Notes: generated by a model not told the origin, from the sequence alone. DNA of 33,415 bases from Solirubrobacteraceae bacterium (GCA_017882465.1 JADGPN010000016.1:1-33415); one strand, 5' to 3'. Numbered from the stretch's first letter, positions 17,038 to 29,481 are shown. Numbers and translations: made by a program.

Positions 17038-19226
17038 CGATGGTCACTCGTGAACTCGACTCGCTCGTTCGCCGCGAGCACCCGGAGCCGCACTCCGTGC
17101 TCGGCGCCCATCCCGACGGAGACGGCGTCGTCGTGCGCGCGCTGCGCCCGGCGGCGCGCGCGGTCACCGTCCGTTTCGACGGCGGCGCGGACGGCGAGCT
17201 GGAGCTGATCCATCCCGGGGGCGTGTTCGAGGGCCGGGTGGCGGGAGTGGAGCTGCCGCAGCACTACACGCTCGAGATCGACTACGGCCCCGATGCGCAG
17301 TTCACGATCGAGGATCCGTACGCCTTCACGCCCACCATCGGCGAGCTCGATCAGCACCTGATCGGCGAGGGCCGCCACGAGCAGCTGTACGACCGGCTCG
17401 GTGCGCACATCCGCGATCACCAGGGCAGCCGCGGGACGGCGTTCGCCGTCTGGGCGCCGGCCGCGCGCTCGGTCAGCGTGGTCGGTGATTTCAACCTCTG
17501 GGACGGCCGCCTCCATCCGATGCGCTCCTTGGGGTCGACCGGGATCTGGGAGCTGTTCGTGCCCGACTGCCTACCCGGGGCGCGGTACAAGTACGAGCTC
17601 CTGACCGCCGACGGTGAGCTGGTGCTGCGGGCGGATCCCTACGCGCAGCAGGCCGAGCTGCCGCCGAAGACGGCCTCGGTGGTGTGCCAGCCCGAGCACC
17701 AGTGGAGCGACGCCGACGCGAAGTGGCTGCGGCGGCGCTCTGAGCAGGTCCCGCTGGGGCGGCCGGTCTCGATCTACGAGGTGCAGCTCGGGTCGTGGCG
17801 GCTGAACCCACTCGACGGCAACCGGTCGCTGACCTACGTCGAGCTGGCCGACGAGCTGGCCGCCTACGTCAACGATATGGGCTTCACCCACGTCGAGCTG
17901 CTGCCGGTGATGGCGCATCCGTTCAGCGGCTCGTGGGGCTACCAGGTCACGGGGTACTACGCGCCCACCCCGAACTATGGCTCACCCGACGATCTGCGCG
18001 AGTTCGTCGACCGCCTGCACGCGCACGGGATCGGCGTGATCCTGGACTGGGTACCGGCCCATTTCCCCCGCGACGAATGGGCGCTGGCGCGCTTCGACGG
18101 CACCGCCCTGTACGAGCACGCGGACCCGCGGCGGGGCGCGCATCCCGATTGGGGAACGCTCGTGTTCAACTACGGCCGCCACGAGGTGCGCAACTTCCTG
18201 ATCTCCAACGCGCTGTTCTGGCTGCGCGAGTATCACGTCGACGGGATCCGGGTCGACGCGGTCGCCTCGATGCTGTACTTGGACTACTCGCGCCAGGCCG
18301 GTGAGTGGATCCAGAACGAGTTCGGGGGCCGCGAGGACCTCGACGCGGTGGCCTTCCTCAAGGAGCTCAACCAGGTGATCCACCGCGAGGAGCCGGGCAT
18401 GATCTCCGCCGCCGAGGAGTCCACGGCCTGGCCGGGCGTCTCGCGCCCGACCTACCTCGGCGGTCTCGGCTTCGGGTTCAAGTGGAACATGGGCTGGATG
18501 CACGACACCCTCGGGTACTTCCGCCAGGACCCGATCTACCGCCGCTACCACCATCACGAGCTGACCTTCAGCCTCATGTACGCGTTCAGCGAGAACTTCA
18601 TCCTCCCGCTCTCGCACGACGAGGTCGTCCACGGCAAGGGGTCGCTGTATTCGAAGATGGCCGGCGACCGGTGGCAGAAGCTGGCCAACCTGCGCTCGCT
18701 GTACGCCTACATGTGGGCGCACCCGGGCAAGAAGCTCCTGTTCATGGGCGGCGAGCTGGCCCAGGAGCAGGAGTGGGGTCACGAGCGATCGCTCGACTGG
18801 CATCTGCTCGAGCGGCCTGAGAACGCCGGCATGCAGTCGCTGGTGCGCGATCTCAATCGCGTCTACGGCGCGGAACCGGCTCTGTGGGAGCTCGATTCCG
18901 ACCCCTCGGGCTTCTGGTGGCTCGAGCCCAACGATGCCGACAGCAACGTGGTCGCGTTCGCCCGCAGCTCCGCCGACCACGAGCGGGTGCTGGTGTTCGT
19001 GGCCAATTTCTCTCCCGTGCCCCGCTCGGGCTACCGTCTCGGGCTTCCGCGCTCGTGCCGCTGGCGCGAGGCCATCAACACGGACTCGACCTTCTACGGG
19101 GGCAGTGACAAGGGCAACCTCGGGGCGATCGAGCCCGAGCCGATCCCGTGGCACGGCCAGTCCTCCTCCGCCAAGCTCACGCTGCCGCCGCTCGCGGCCA
19201 TCTGGTTAGTCCCCGATGCCGACTGA
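17034..19226 (+). CDS. glgB: 1,4-alpha-glucan branching enzyme (GH13_9)
   Basis: Introduces alpha-1,6 branches into the glucan made by GlgE or glycogen synthase. The 730 residues contain an N1 domain (about 1-105), a CBM48 (about 120-220, with GTAFAVWAPAARSVSVVGDF), the barrel and a C-terminal beta domain. Catalytic residues are nucleophile Asp408 (DGIRVDAVASMLYLDY), acid/base Glu461 (AAEESTAWPGV) and Asp529 (LPLSHDEVVHGKGS). Numbering runs about three residues ahead of E. coli GlgB, so no major insertion is present. ATG 17034 overlaps the maltokinase stop (ATGA), and treZ begins 9 bases after its stop. Confidence 0.97.
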
Positions 19227-19235
19227 GTCCCAGGC

Positions 19236-21035
19236 ATGAGCGCGCGCCGAGAGGCTCGCAGGTTCGCCCCTGACCGGATCCGGGCCCCCGAGGCCGGCGT
19301 CTATCCCTGGGAGCTCCCGCTCGGAGCGTGGCCGCGACCCGACGGGCTCACCGAGTTCCGCGTCTGGGCGCCCGGTGCGGGGACGATCGCGCTCCGGCTC
19401 GCCGGAGGCGAGGCCGGCTCCGATGGCAGCCGCGATCTGGAGCTCGAACACGTCGGGCACGGGATCCACGAGACGGTCGCCGAGGCCCCACCGGGCTCCG
19501 ACTACTGGTTCCTCGTCAACGGCATCGAGCTCCCCGATCCCAGCAGCCGGTGGCAGCCGGCCGGGCTGCGCGGGCCCTCGCGGGTGCTCGACGCGAGCAC
19601 ACTCCCGGGTGCCGGGCCGAGCTTCGATCCCCCCTCGGCCGAGGAACTCGTGCTGTACGAGATGCACGTCGGGACGTTCACCCCCCAGGGCACGTTCGAG
19701 GCCGCGATCCCGCACCTGCGGGAGCTGGCCGAGATCGGCATCACCGCGATCGAGATCATGCCGGTGGCCGAGTTCCCCGGTCACTACGGGTGGGGATACG
19801 ACGGCGTCTACATCTCCGCCGCCCACTCGACCTACGGCGGCCCGCACGGCCTGGCGCGCCTGGTGCAGGCGGCCCACGAGGGGGGCATCGCGGTGATCCT
19901 CGACGTCGTCTACAACCACCTCGGGGCATCCGGAGTCACGGCGATGACGGCGTTCGGGCCATACTTCACGGGCAAGTACGAGACGCCGTGGGGCAAGGCG
20001 ATCAACTTCGACGACGCCGACTCAGACCCGGTCCGCGAGTGGGTCATCCAGAGCGCGATCGGCTGGGTGCGCGACTTCGGCATCGACGGTCTGCGACTCG
20101 ATGCGATCCACGCGATCTTCGACTCGGGCGCCGAGCACATCGTGGCCGCGATCGCCCGGCGGGTGCACGAGCTCAACGAGCGGGCGTTGGTGATCGCCGA
20201 GAGCGGGCTCAACGACCCTCGGGTGATGCGCCACCCGGAGCGCGGGGGCTACGGCTGCGACGCGGCCTGGGCGGACGACTTCCACCATGCCCTGCGGGTG
20301 CTGCTTACCGGGACCCGCGACGGCTATTACTCCGAGTTCGGCAGCGTCGCGCAGCTCGCCAAGGCCTACCACCGCCCGTACGTGCACGACGGCGGCTATT
20401 CGACCTTCCGCCGGCGCCGCTTCGGCGCTCCCGCCGACGACGTCGCCCCCACCGGCTTTGTCGTCTTCTCCCAGAACCACGATCAAGTCGGCAACCGCGC
20501 ATTCGGTGACCGGCTGCCGGCGCACGTCCGGCCGCTGGCTGCCTTCAGCACGCTGCTGGCCCCGTTCGTGCCGCTGCTGTTCCAGGGCGAGGAGTACGGC
20601 GAGCCGGCGCCGTTCCAGTTCTTCTCCGATCACATCGACGAGAAGATCGCCGCGGCCACGCGCGAGGGCCGGCGCCGGGAGTTCGCCGCCTTCGAGCAGT
20701 TCGGGCGCGAGATCCCCGATCCCCAGTCGCCGACGACGTTCGAGTCCTCGAAGCTGACGCGAGAGCGCGACGCGAAACTGGCCCGGCTGTATCCGGAGCT
20801 GCTCGCGGCGCGCCGCAACCTGCCCGGCGGGGACGCCCACGAGATCGAGTTCGACGAGCCCGGCCGCTGGCTGCGGGTCCGGCGGGGGCCGTTCGAGATC
20901 GTGAGCAACTTCGCTGGGGAGCCCCGGCGGGTGGCGTGCGCGGGCGGCCGGCTCGTCCTGGCCACCGACGAGGAGTCGTACATCAAGGACGGATACGTGG
21001 CTATGGCGCCGCTCTCGGGAGCGCTGATCGAATGA
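19236..21035 (+). CDS. treZ: Malto-oligosyltrehalose trehalohydrolase (GH13_10)
   Basis: Hydrolyses maltooligosyl-trehalose to free trehalose and a shortened maltodextrin, the step after TreY. The 599-residue chain has an N-terminal CBM48-like domain (FRVWAPGAGTIAL, about 44-56) and a GH13 barrel with YEMHVGTFTPQGTF (about 143), WGYDGVYISAAHSTYGGPHG, nucleophile Asp289 (DGLRLDAIHAIFD), acid/base Glu322 (VIAESGLND) and Asp416 (FSQNHDQVGNRAFGDR). These are TreZ rather than GlgB features, notably SQNHDQVGNRA. The ATG at 19236 follows the glgB stop by 9 bases with a weak CCAGG upstream. Its stop overlaps the glgX ATG. Confidence 0.94.
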   Translation: MSARREARRFAPDRIRAPEAGVYPWELPLGAWPRPDGLTEFRVWAPGAGTIALRLAGGEAGSDGSRDLELEHVGHGIHETVAEAPPGSDYWFLVNGIELPDPSSRWQPAGLRGPSRVLDASTLPGAGPSFDPPSAEELVLYEMHVGTFTPQGTFEAAIPHLRELAEIGITAIEIMPVAEFPGHYGWGYDGVYISAAHSTYGGPHGLARLVQAAHEGGIAVILDVVYNHLGASGVTAMTAFGPYFTGKYETPWGKAINFDDADSDPVREWVIQSAIGWVRDFGIDGLRLDAIHAIFDSGAEHIVAAIARRVHELNERALVIAESGLNDPRVMRHPERGGYGCDAAWADDFHHALRVLLTGTRDGYYSEFGSVAQLAKAYHRPYVHDGGYSTFRRRRFGAPADDVAPTGFVVFSQNHDQVGNRAFGDRLPAHVRPLAAFSTLLAPFVPLLFQGEEYGEPAPFQFFSDHIDEKIAAATREGRRREFAAFEQFGREIPDPQSPTTFESSKLTRERDAKLARLYPELLAARRNLPGGDAHEIEFDEPGRWLRVRRGPFEIVSNFAGEPRRVACAGGRLVLATDEESYIKDGYVAMAPLSGALIE

Positions 21036-23177
21036 AGGAGGTGTGGCCGGGACGGCCATTCCCGCTTGGGCCAACCTGGAACGGCGAAGGCACCAACTTC
21101 TCGCTCTTCTCGGAGAACGCCGAGCGCGTGGTGCTGTGCCTGTACGACGACACCGGCGAGGAGATGTGCGTGGAGATGGGCGAGCGAGCCGCCCACAACT
21201 TCCACTGCTACCTGCCCGGAGTGGGTCCCGGTCAGCGATACGGGTACCGGGTCCTCGGCCCCTACGCCCCCGACGAAGGGCATCGCTTCAACCCGGCCAA
21301 GCTGCTGATCGACCCCTACGCGAAGGCGATCGAGGGCATGGTGACCTGGACCGAGGACGTCAACGTGCTTCCCTACGTGCCGACGGGCGAGGAGGACGCC
21401 GACTTCGAGGCCGACGACGAGGACGATGCGTCGGTGGTCCCGAAGTCGGTGGTGGTCGACCCGCACTTCGACTGGGAGGGCGACGTGCCGCCTCGCCTCC
21501 CGTTCTCGGACATGGTCATCTACGAGACGCATGTGAAGGGATTCACGATGCGCCACCCCGAGATCCGCGATGAACTCCGCGGCACCTACGCCGGCCTGGC
21601 CTCCGATCCGGCGATCGAGTACCTGACCTCGCTCGGCGTCACCGCGGTCGAGCTGCTGCCCGTGCACCACATCTGCGACGAGTCCTTCCTGGCCGACCGC
21701 GGTCTGACCAATTACTGGGGCTACAGCACGATCGGGTTCATGGCGCCGCACTCCGAGTACGCCGCCACCGGCAGCGACGGGCAGCAGGTGCGGGAGTTCA
21801 AGGGGATGGTCAAGGCGCTTCACCAGGCCGGCATCGAGGTGATCCTCGATGTCGTCTACAACCACACCGCCGAGGGCAACCATCTCGGCCCGACGCTCTC
21901 CTTCAAGGGCATCGACAACCGCTCGTATTACCGGCTGATGCCCGACGACCTGCGGCACTACATGGACTTCACGGGTACCGGCAACTCGCTCAACCCCGTG
22001 CACCCGAGCGTGCTGCGGGTGATCATGGACTCGCTGCGCTACTGGGCCACCGAATGCCACGTCGACGGCTTCCGCTTCGACCTGGCCTCGGCGCTGGCCC
22101 GCGAGTTCTACGACGTCGACCGGCTGTCGGCGTTCTTCGACGTCATCCACCAGGACCCGGTGCTCTCGCAGGCGAAGCTGATCGCCGAGCCGTGGGACGT
22201 GGGCCCGGGCGGCTACCAGGTGGGCAACTTCCCGGTCCTGTGGTCGGAGTGGAACGGCATCTACCGCGACACGATGCGCGACTTCTGGCGCCAGCACGCC
22301 AGCGTCGGGGACTTCGCCTCGCGGCTGGCGGGCTCCTCTGACCTTTACGCGCGCGACGGACGGGACCCGTTCGCGTCGATCAACTTCATCACCGCCCACG
22401 ACGGCTTCACGCTCGCCGACCTGGTCTCCTACAACAACAAGCACAACGAGGCCAACCTCGAGGACAACCAGGACGGGACCGACGACAACCGCTCCTGGAA
22501 CTGCGGTGCCGAGGGCAAGACCGACGACGGGGAGATCCTCACCCTGCGCGCCCGCCAGCAGCGCAACTTTCTCACCACCCTGTTCGTCTCACAGGGCACG
22601 CCGATGCTGCTCGGGGGCGACGAGATGATGCGCACGCAGGGCGGCAACAACAACGGCTGGTGCCAGGACAACGAGGTCTCGTGGTACGACTGGGGCGAGA
22701 ACCCGCAGGCCGAGGAGATGCGCGAGTTCACGCGCCGGCTGATCCGGCTGCGCCGCGAGCATCCGGTCTTCCACCGCAACAGCTTCCTGCTCGGCCGTGA
22801 GCTCAGGGACGGGGGGCTGCCGGACGTATGGTGGTTCCGGACCGACGGTCGCAAGATGACCCGGCGCGACTGGCAGCACGGCGAGCCCGTGCTGGGCATG
22901 TTCCTCAACGGGGCCGAGATCCCCAACGTCGGCCCGCACGGAGAGGAGACCCACGACGACTCCTTCATCCTGATGTTCAACGCCCACGAGGACGATCGGG
23001 GGTTCATGCTGCCTCGGCGGCGGTTCGGGGCCCAGTGGCAGCTCGAGCTCTCGACCGCCGACCCCTCCGCCGAGGCCGGCAGCGCTCGCTACGGGGCCCG
23101 GACGGAGGTCACGGTGACGGGGCGCTCGATCCTCGTGCTGAGACACGCGAGCAACGGGCGCCGAGCGCACCGGGCCC

Positions 23178-23185
<8 letters not shown>
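21032..23185 (+). CDS. glgX: Glycogen debranching enzyme (isoamylase-type, GH13_11)
   Basis: Cuts alpha-1,6 branches to give linear maltodextrins. Placed between treZ and treY, it plays the TreX role. The 717-residue chain begins with a CBM48 (FPLGPTWNGEGTNFSLFSEN, about 7-26) and carries VIYETHVKGFT, nucleophile Asp350 in DGFRFDLASALAREF, acid/base Glu386 in LIAEPWDVGPGGYQVGNFP, Asp457 in TAHDGFTL and the downstream DNRSWNCGAEG. An acidic insertion, EEDADFEADDEDD (about 126-138), is unusual. The ATG at 21032 overlaps the treZ stop (ATGA); the frame stays open upstream but homology starts here. The last 8 bases overlap treY. Confidence 0.94.
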
Positions 23186-25226
<2,041 letters not shown>

Positions 25227-25243
25227 CGGTAGGGTCTCCCGAC

Positions 25244-26452
25244 GTGGGGATGCGCGTGTTGCTGATCTCGTGGGAGTACCCGCCCGTGATCGAGGGCGGG
25301 CTGGGTCGCCACGTGCGCAAGCTCTCGGAGTCCCTGGTTCGCGACGGCGCCGAGGTGCACGTGCTGACTCGTGGCGGCGGGGGGCTGCCGGCCGAGGAGG
25401 AGCGCCACGGCGTGATCGTTCACCGCGTCCGCGAGCCTCCCTACCCCAAGGACATCGATGCGTTCGTAGGCTGGGTGGCGGCGATGAACGCCGACATGCG
25501 CGACCTCGGAATCGAGCGCTGCGAACGGCTCGAGTTCGACCTCGTGCACTCACACGACTGGCTCGTCGCGAGCGCCGCGGAGCGCCTCGCGCGCCGCTCG
25601 GGGCGGCCCTGGCTGACCACCATCCATGCGACCGAGTTCGGCCGCCACCAGGGCTGGGTCCAGACCTACCCGCAGTCGCACATCCACGGGGCCGAGCGGG
25701 CGATGGTGCGCCGCGCCGACCGCGTAATCACCTGCTCGCGGTACATGCGCAGCCACGTGGCTACGGTGTTCGGTGTTCCGCCCACGCGGATCACCGTGAT
25801 CCCCAACGGCATCGACCCGAGCGACCTGGAGCCGGTGGTCGACGACCTCGCCGGCCTGCGGGCGAAATATGCGGCTCCCGACGAGCGCCTGGTGCTGCTG
25901 GTCGGGCGGCTGGTGTACGAGAAGGGATTCCACCTCGCGCTCGATGCTCTGGCGCCGGTGATCAAGCGCCGGCTGGGGGTCCGCTTCGTCGTCGCCGGCA
26001 CCGGCACCGCGGAGAACGAGCTCAAGCGCCAGGCCCGCAGCCTCGGGCTCGCCGCACACGGGTCCTTCCTGGGCTGGGTGGGAGACGACATGCTGCACTC
26101 GCTCTACCGGGTCGCAGACCTCTGCATCGTGCCCTCTATCTACGAGCCGTTCGGGCTCGTCGCGCTCGAGGCGATGGCCTCGGGCTGTCTGTGCGTGGTC
26201 GCCGACACGGGCGGGCTGCGCGAGGTCGTCCCCGACGACGGCACCGTGGGACTGCGCTTCCCGTCACGTGATTCGGCCGCCCTGGGGGCGGTGGTCGGCC
26301 AGGTGCTGATGGACGACCGCGCCCGGGCGCGGCTGATCTCCGAGGCGCGCGAGCACGTGCTCGGCTTCGACTGGGCCGCGGTCGCGCGGCGCACGCGAGA
26401 GGTCTACGCGGAGCTGGCGGCACTCCAGGCCAGAGAGCCGGCCAGCTCATAA
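25244..26452 (+). CDS. GT4 glycosyltransferase, starch/glycogen-synthase-like
   Basis: GT-B fold glycosyltransferase of 402 residues. The N-terminus MGMRVLLISWEYPP followed by GGLGRHVRKL is the starch-synthase-type glycine loop. HSHDWLVASAAERLA, TTIHATEFGRHQGW and CSRYMRSHVATVFG precede the donor half, with VIPNGIDPSDL, LVGRLVYEKGFHLA and PSIYEPFGLVALEAMASG (the E-x7-E type donor motif). In this operon it is the likely entry enzyme, either a glycogen synthase or a GlgM-like maltose-1-phosphate synthase; sequence alone does not decide. GTG 25244 is chosen since TAGGGT (25230-25235) ends 8 bases before it; ATG 25250 is the alternative. It lies 17 bases after treY and may have its own promoter. 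Confidence 0.88.
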   Translation: MGMRVLLISWEYPPVIEGGLGRHVRKLSESLVRDGAEVHVLTRGGGGLPAEEERHGVIVHRVREPPYPKDIDAFVGWVAAMNADMRDLGIERCERLEFDLVHSHDWLVASAAERLARRSGRPWLTTIHATEFGRHQGWVQTYPQSHIHGAERAMVRRADRVITCSRYMRSHVATVFGVPPTRITVIPNGIDPSDLEPVVDDLAGLRAKYAAPDERLVLLVGRLVYEKGFHLALDALAPVIKRRLGVRFVVAGTGTAENELKRQARSLGLAAHGSFLGWVGDDMLHSLYRVADLCIVPSIYEPFGLVALEAMASGCLCVVADTGGLREVVPDDGTVGLRFPSRDSAALGAVVGQVLMDDRARARLISEAREHVLGFDWAAVARRTREVYAELAALQAREPASS

Positions 26453-26454
26453 CC

Positions 26455-26470
26455 GCGCCGGGTGCGGCGC
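26455..26470. terminator. Short GC hairpin after the glucan operon
   Basis: Perfect 6-base stem GCGCCG-GGTG-CGGCGC beginning 3 bases after the GT4 stop and before the convergent CoA transferase. No T-run follows, and such stems occur by chance in high-GC DNA, so a terminator role is only a suggestion. Confidence 0.25.
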
Positions 26471-26537
26471 CACCGATTCGCCGGCGGCCGCGGAGACCAG
26501 GCGATGGCCGTGCTCGCGCTCGGCAGGCCGGGCCGGA

Positions 26538-27683
26538 TCACCGGTCAGGCAGCCGGGGCGGAGCGCTGCGGTAGCGCGCCGGCGTCTTCGACAGGCGGAC
26601 CGGGTTGCGCGTCAACCGCGCCACCGATCCGTTCTCACGTCCGATCTCGACGACCGGCTCCATCCCGAGCGACTGGGCGAGCTCGAATGCGCCCCGGATG
26701 TCGTTGACGACGCCCGCGGGCACCCGGGCCTCGGTCAGCCGGCGCGACCAGTCACGGGCCGGGGCTCGGACGAGCAGCGCCTCGAGCGAGCCCCTCAGCT
26801 CCTCGCGATGCGCCACCCGGGCGGCGTTCGACGCGTAGCGAGGATCCTCAGCCAGTTCCGGTTCGCCGAGGACTTCGCACAGGGCGGCGAACTGGCGGTC
26901 GTTGCCCACGGCCAGGACCAGGTCGCCGGCCGCCGTGCGGTAGAGCTCGTAGGGGGCGATGCTCGGGTGGGCGTTGCCCATCCGGCCCGGTACGACGCCG
27001 GCCAGCGTGAACGCCGACCCCTGGTTCACCAGCGCCGCCAGCAGCGCCGAGAGCAGGTCGACCTCGACCCGCTGACCCTCGCCGGTGGCGGCGCGATGGC
27101 GCAGTGCGGCCAGGATCCCGACGGTGGAGAACAGGCCGGCGAGCACGTCGACCAGCGCGACGCCGACCTTCTGGGGCTCGCCCTCCGGGGAGCCGGTGAT
27201 CGACATCAGGCCCCCGAGCGCCTGCACGAGCAGGTCATAGCCCGGCAGCGCCGCGCCCTCGCCGCGACCGAAGCCGGTGATCGAGCAGTAGACGAGCGCC
27301 GGGTCGGCGGCGCTCAGCGCGCCGTAGCCGAGGCCGAGGCGGTCCATCACTCCGGGCCGGAAGTTCTCCACCACCACGTCCGCCTCGGCGGCCATCGCCC
27401 GGGCTCGCCGGAGGTCCTCCTCGTCGCCCAGATTCAGCACGACGCTGTCCTTGTTGCGGTTGACCGACTGGAAGTACGTCGCCTCGCCACGCTCGTCGTA
27501 TGGCGGCCCCCACGCGCGCGTCTCGTCGCCGGTGCCGGGACGCTCGACCTTGACCACGGTGGCGCCGAGGTCGGCCAGCATCATGGTCGCGAACGGCCCG
27601 GCGAGCACGCGGGAGAAGTCGAGGATGCGGAGATCGGCGAGGGCGCCGGGGGCGTGCCGTTCGGGGTCTGGGATGGGGTTCAC
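26538..27683 (-). CDS. CaiB/BaiF family (class III) CoA transferase
   Basis: Transfers CoA between carboxylic acids through an aspartyl-CoA thioester intermediate. The 381-residue chain shows the family's LRILDFSRVLAGPFATMMLA start, DLGATVVKVERPGTGDETR, QSVNRNKDSVVLNL, VENFRPGVMDRLGLGY, and LPGYDLLVQALGGLMSITG, whose Asp150 is the expected catalytic residue. The acid substrate (formyl-, succinyl-, carnitinyl- or other) is not readable. GTG 27683 was chosen: the family N-terminus starts right after it and TACGGT (27696-27691) ends 7 bases upstream; ATG 27701 is the alternative. It is divergent from a secreted phosphodiesterase and convergent with the glucan operon, and is functionally unlinked to either as far as visible. 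Confidence 0.9.
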   Translation of the reverse strand: MNPIPDPERHAPGALADLRILDFSRVLAGPFATMMLADLGATVVKVERPGTGDETRAWGPPYDERGEATYFQSVNRNKDSVVLNLGDEEDLRRARAMAAEADVVVENFRPGVMDRLGLGYGALSAADPALVYCSITGFGRGEGAALPGYDLLVQALGGLMSITGSPEGEPQKVGVALVDVLAGLFSTVGILAALRHRAATGEGQRVEVDLLSALLAALVNQGSAFTLAGVVPGRMGNAHPSIAPYELYRTAAGDLVLAVGNDRQFAALCEVLGEPELAEDPRYASNAARVAHREELRGSLEALLVRAPARDWSRRLTEARVPAGVVNDIRGAFELAQSLGMEPVVEIGRENGSVARLTRNPVRLSKTPARYRSAPPRLPDR

Positions 27684-27752
27684 CAGAGCCACCGTAACCA
27701 TTCGGCAACACGTTCGGCACAAACTGGCCACACCAGCCGGCGGTCGCGTCCA

Positions 27753-27758
27753 TATAAC
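27753..27758 (+). promoter_or_regulatory. Candidate -10 for the secreted phosphodiesterase
   Basis: TATAAC sits in a short AT-richer patch (CCATATAACCG) 38 bases upstream of the ATG at 27797, leaving room for a leader with AAGGAG 8 bases before the start. No convincing -35 is present. Unlike several other genes here, this one looks like a conventional leadered mRNA. Confidence 0.35.
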
Positions 27759-27796
27759 CGCATGGACCTCCACAACCCTGACAAGGAGTTGCTCAC

Positions 27797-29467
27797 ATGC
27801 GTGGACGCATCAGGCCAGCCCTGCTGGCCGCGTCGGCGATCGGAGCCGCGGCGATCGGGATCCCCGTCGCCTCGGTCGCGGCCAAGCCGGACAGCCACAA
27901 GGCTCCCGAGGCCGGCCATTCGATCTCCCACCTGATCCTGATCTCCGTCGATGGACTGCATCAGACGGATCTCGCCTGGTACGTGCAGAACCATCCCAGC
28001 TCGACGCTGGCCAAGCTCGTGGCCGCCGGCGCCGAGTACAGCAACGCCCAGACGCCCGTTCCGTCGGACTCCTTCCCCGGTATGGTCGCGCAGGTCACGG
28101 GCGGGAACCCGAAGACCGCCGGCGTCTATTACGACGCCGAGTACAACCACAATCTGCTGCCGCCCGGCACGACCACGTGCAGCGCGGGTGCGCCGCTCGG
28201 CGCGCAGGTCAACTTCTACGAGAACCTGGACAAGAATCCGCTCAGCATCGACGCCGGACAGGGCCTCTCCGGCCTGCCCGGCTCGATTCTGCAGATGACA
28301 GGGCAGCCGCAGACGCTGATCGACACCGCTCAGCTGCCGGTCGATCCGAGCACCTGCAAGCCGATCTATCCGCACCAGTACCTGAAGGTCAACACGATCT
28401 TCGACATCGCCCGCGACCACGGCCTGCGGACCGCGTGGTCGGACAAGCACCCGGCCTACGAGATCCTCAACGGCCCGGGCGGCACCGGGATCGAGGACCT
28501 GTTCGCCCCCGAGATCAACAGCGAGGCGATCGGCTACCCGCCCGGGGATGACTGGACCAAGGACAACAACGCCACGATCCAGTACGACTCCTACAAGGTT
28601 CAGGCGGTGCTCAACGAGATCGACGGCTATGACCACAGCCGCAGCACCAAGGTCGGCGTCCCGGCGATCTTCGGGCTGAACTTCCAGACCGTTTCGACGG
28701 CCGAGAAGCTCCCGACCTCGGACGGCCTGACCGGCGGGTACCTTCCCGGCGGCACGGTCCCCGGTCCGCTGCTGCAGCGGGCGCTCGACTACATCAACCG
28801 CCAGGCGGACCTGATGGTCGACGAGCTCGCGGCCCAGCACCTGACCGACTCGACGGCGATCATCATCTCGGCCAAGCACGGCCAGTCGCCGAAGAACCCC
28901 GAGGCGCTGACCAGGATCGACGACTCGAAGATCGTCAACGAGATCAACGGTGCCTGGGCGGCGAGGCATCCGACCGAGCCGCAGCTCCTCGCGTACGGCA
29001 CGGACGACGACGCGTTCATGCAGTGGCTGTCTGACCGGTCGCCCGAGGCGATCAGCTTCGTCAGGCACTGGCTGTGGAACCACAGTGCGACCGGGAACAC
29101 GATCTCCGGCGGCTCTAGGACGTTGCTGCACTCCGGCCTGAAGAAGATCTACGCCGGCCCGGAGTCGGCCGCGTTCTTCGGCACGGCGGTCAGTGATCCC
29201 CGCCACCCCGACGTCTACGCGATCGTCCAGCACGGCGTCGTGTACACGGGCGGCACGGGGAAAATCGCCGAGCACGGCGGCGCGGATCCGAACGACCGCG
29301 ACGTGCCGATCCTGGTGTACGCCCCCGGCATCGTCGCTCCGTCCTCGCACGACGGCCCCGTCGAGACGACTCAGATCGCCCCGACGATCCTGAAGCTGCT
29401 TGGCCTCGACCCCTCCTCGCTGCAGGCGGTCAAGGCCGAGGGCACGCCGGTTCTGCCCGGCTCCTAG
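27797..29467 (+). CDS. Secreted alkaline-phosphatase-superfamily protein (type I phosphodiesterase/NPP-like)
   Basis: Exported metal-dependent phosphoesterase of 556 residues. It begins with a signal peptide (MRGRIRPALLAASAIGAAAI, likely cut after VASVAA). Superfamily metal and nucleophile positions are visible: Asp52 in LISVDGLHQTDL, Ser92 in PSDSFPGMVAQVTGG as the likely nucleophile, SAKHGQSP (about 355) in place of the common SDHGM, and AEHGGADPNDRDVPILVYAP with a metal His (about 495). It resembles PF01663 phosphodiesterases, and the substrate (nucleotide, phytate or phosphonate ester) is unknown. ATG 27797 has AAGGAG 8 bases upstream. The gene ends 14 bases before a strong hairpin. SAKHG in place of SDHG replaces a usual metal-binding Asp with Ala or Lys, which deserves checking by alignment. 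Confidence 0.85.
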   Translation: MRGRIRPALLAASAIGAAAIGIPVASVAAKPDSHKAPEAGHSISHLILISVDGLHQTDLAWYVQNHPSSTLAKLVAAGAEYSNAQTPVPSDSFPGMVAQVTGGNPKTAGVYYDAEYNHNLLPPGTTTCSAGAPLGAQVNFYENLDKNPLSIDAGQGLSGLPGSILQMTGQPQTLIDTAQLPVDPSTCKPIYPHQYLKVNTIFDIARDHGLRTAWSDKHPAYEILNGPGGTGIEDLFAPEINSEAIGYPPGDDWTKDNNATIQYDSYKVQAVLNEIDGYDHSRSTKVGVPAIFGLNFQTVSTAEKLPTSDGLTGGYLPGGTVPGPLLQRALDYINRQADLMVDELAAQHLTDSTAIIISAKHGQSPKNPEALTRIDDSKIVNEINGAWAARHPTEPQLLAYGTDDDAFMQWLSDRSPEAISFVRHWLWNHSATGNTISGGSRTLLHSGLKKIYAGPESAAFFGTAVSDPRHPDVYAIVQHGVVYTGGTGKIAEHGGADPNDRDVPILVYAPGIVAPSSHDGPVETTQIAPTILKLLGLDPSSLQAVKAEGTPVLPGS

Positions 29468-29481
29468 GACATCGGCCTGAC

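Noticed and set aside
20630-22444. Long antisense open frame opposite treZ/glgX
   Set aside because: Same shadow composition; both sense genes have intact catalytic residues.
27680-29350. 556-codon minus-strand frame opposite the secreted phosphoesterase
   Set aside because: Shadow of a gene with a signal peptide, ribosome-binding site and conserved motifs.
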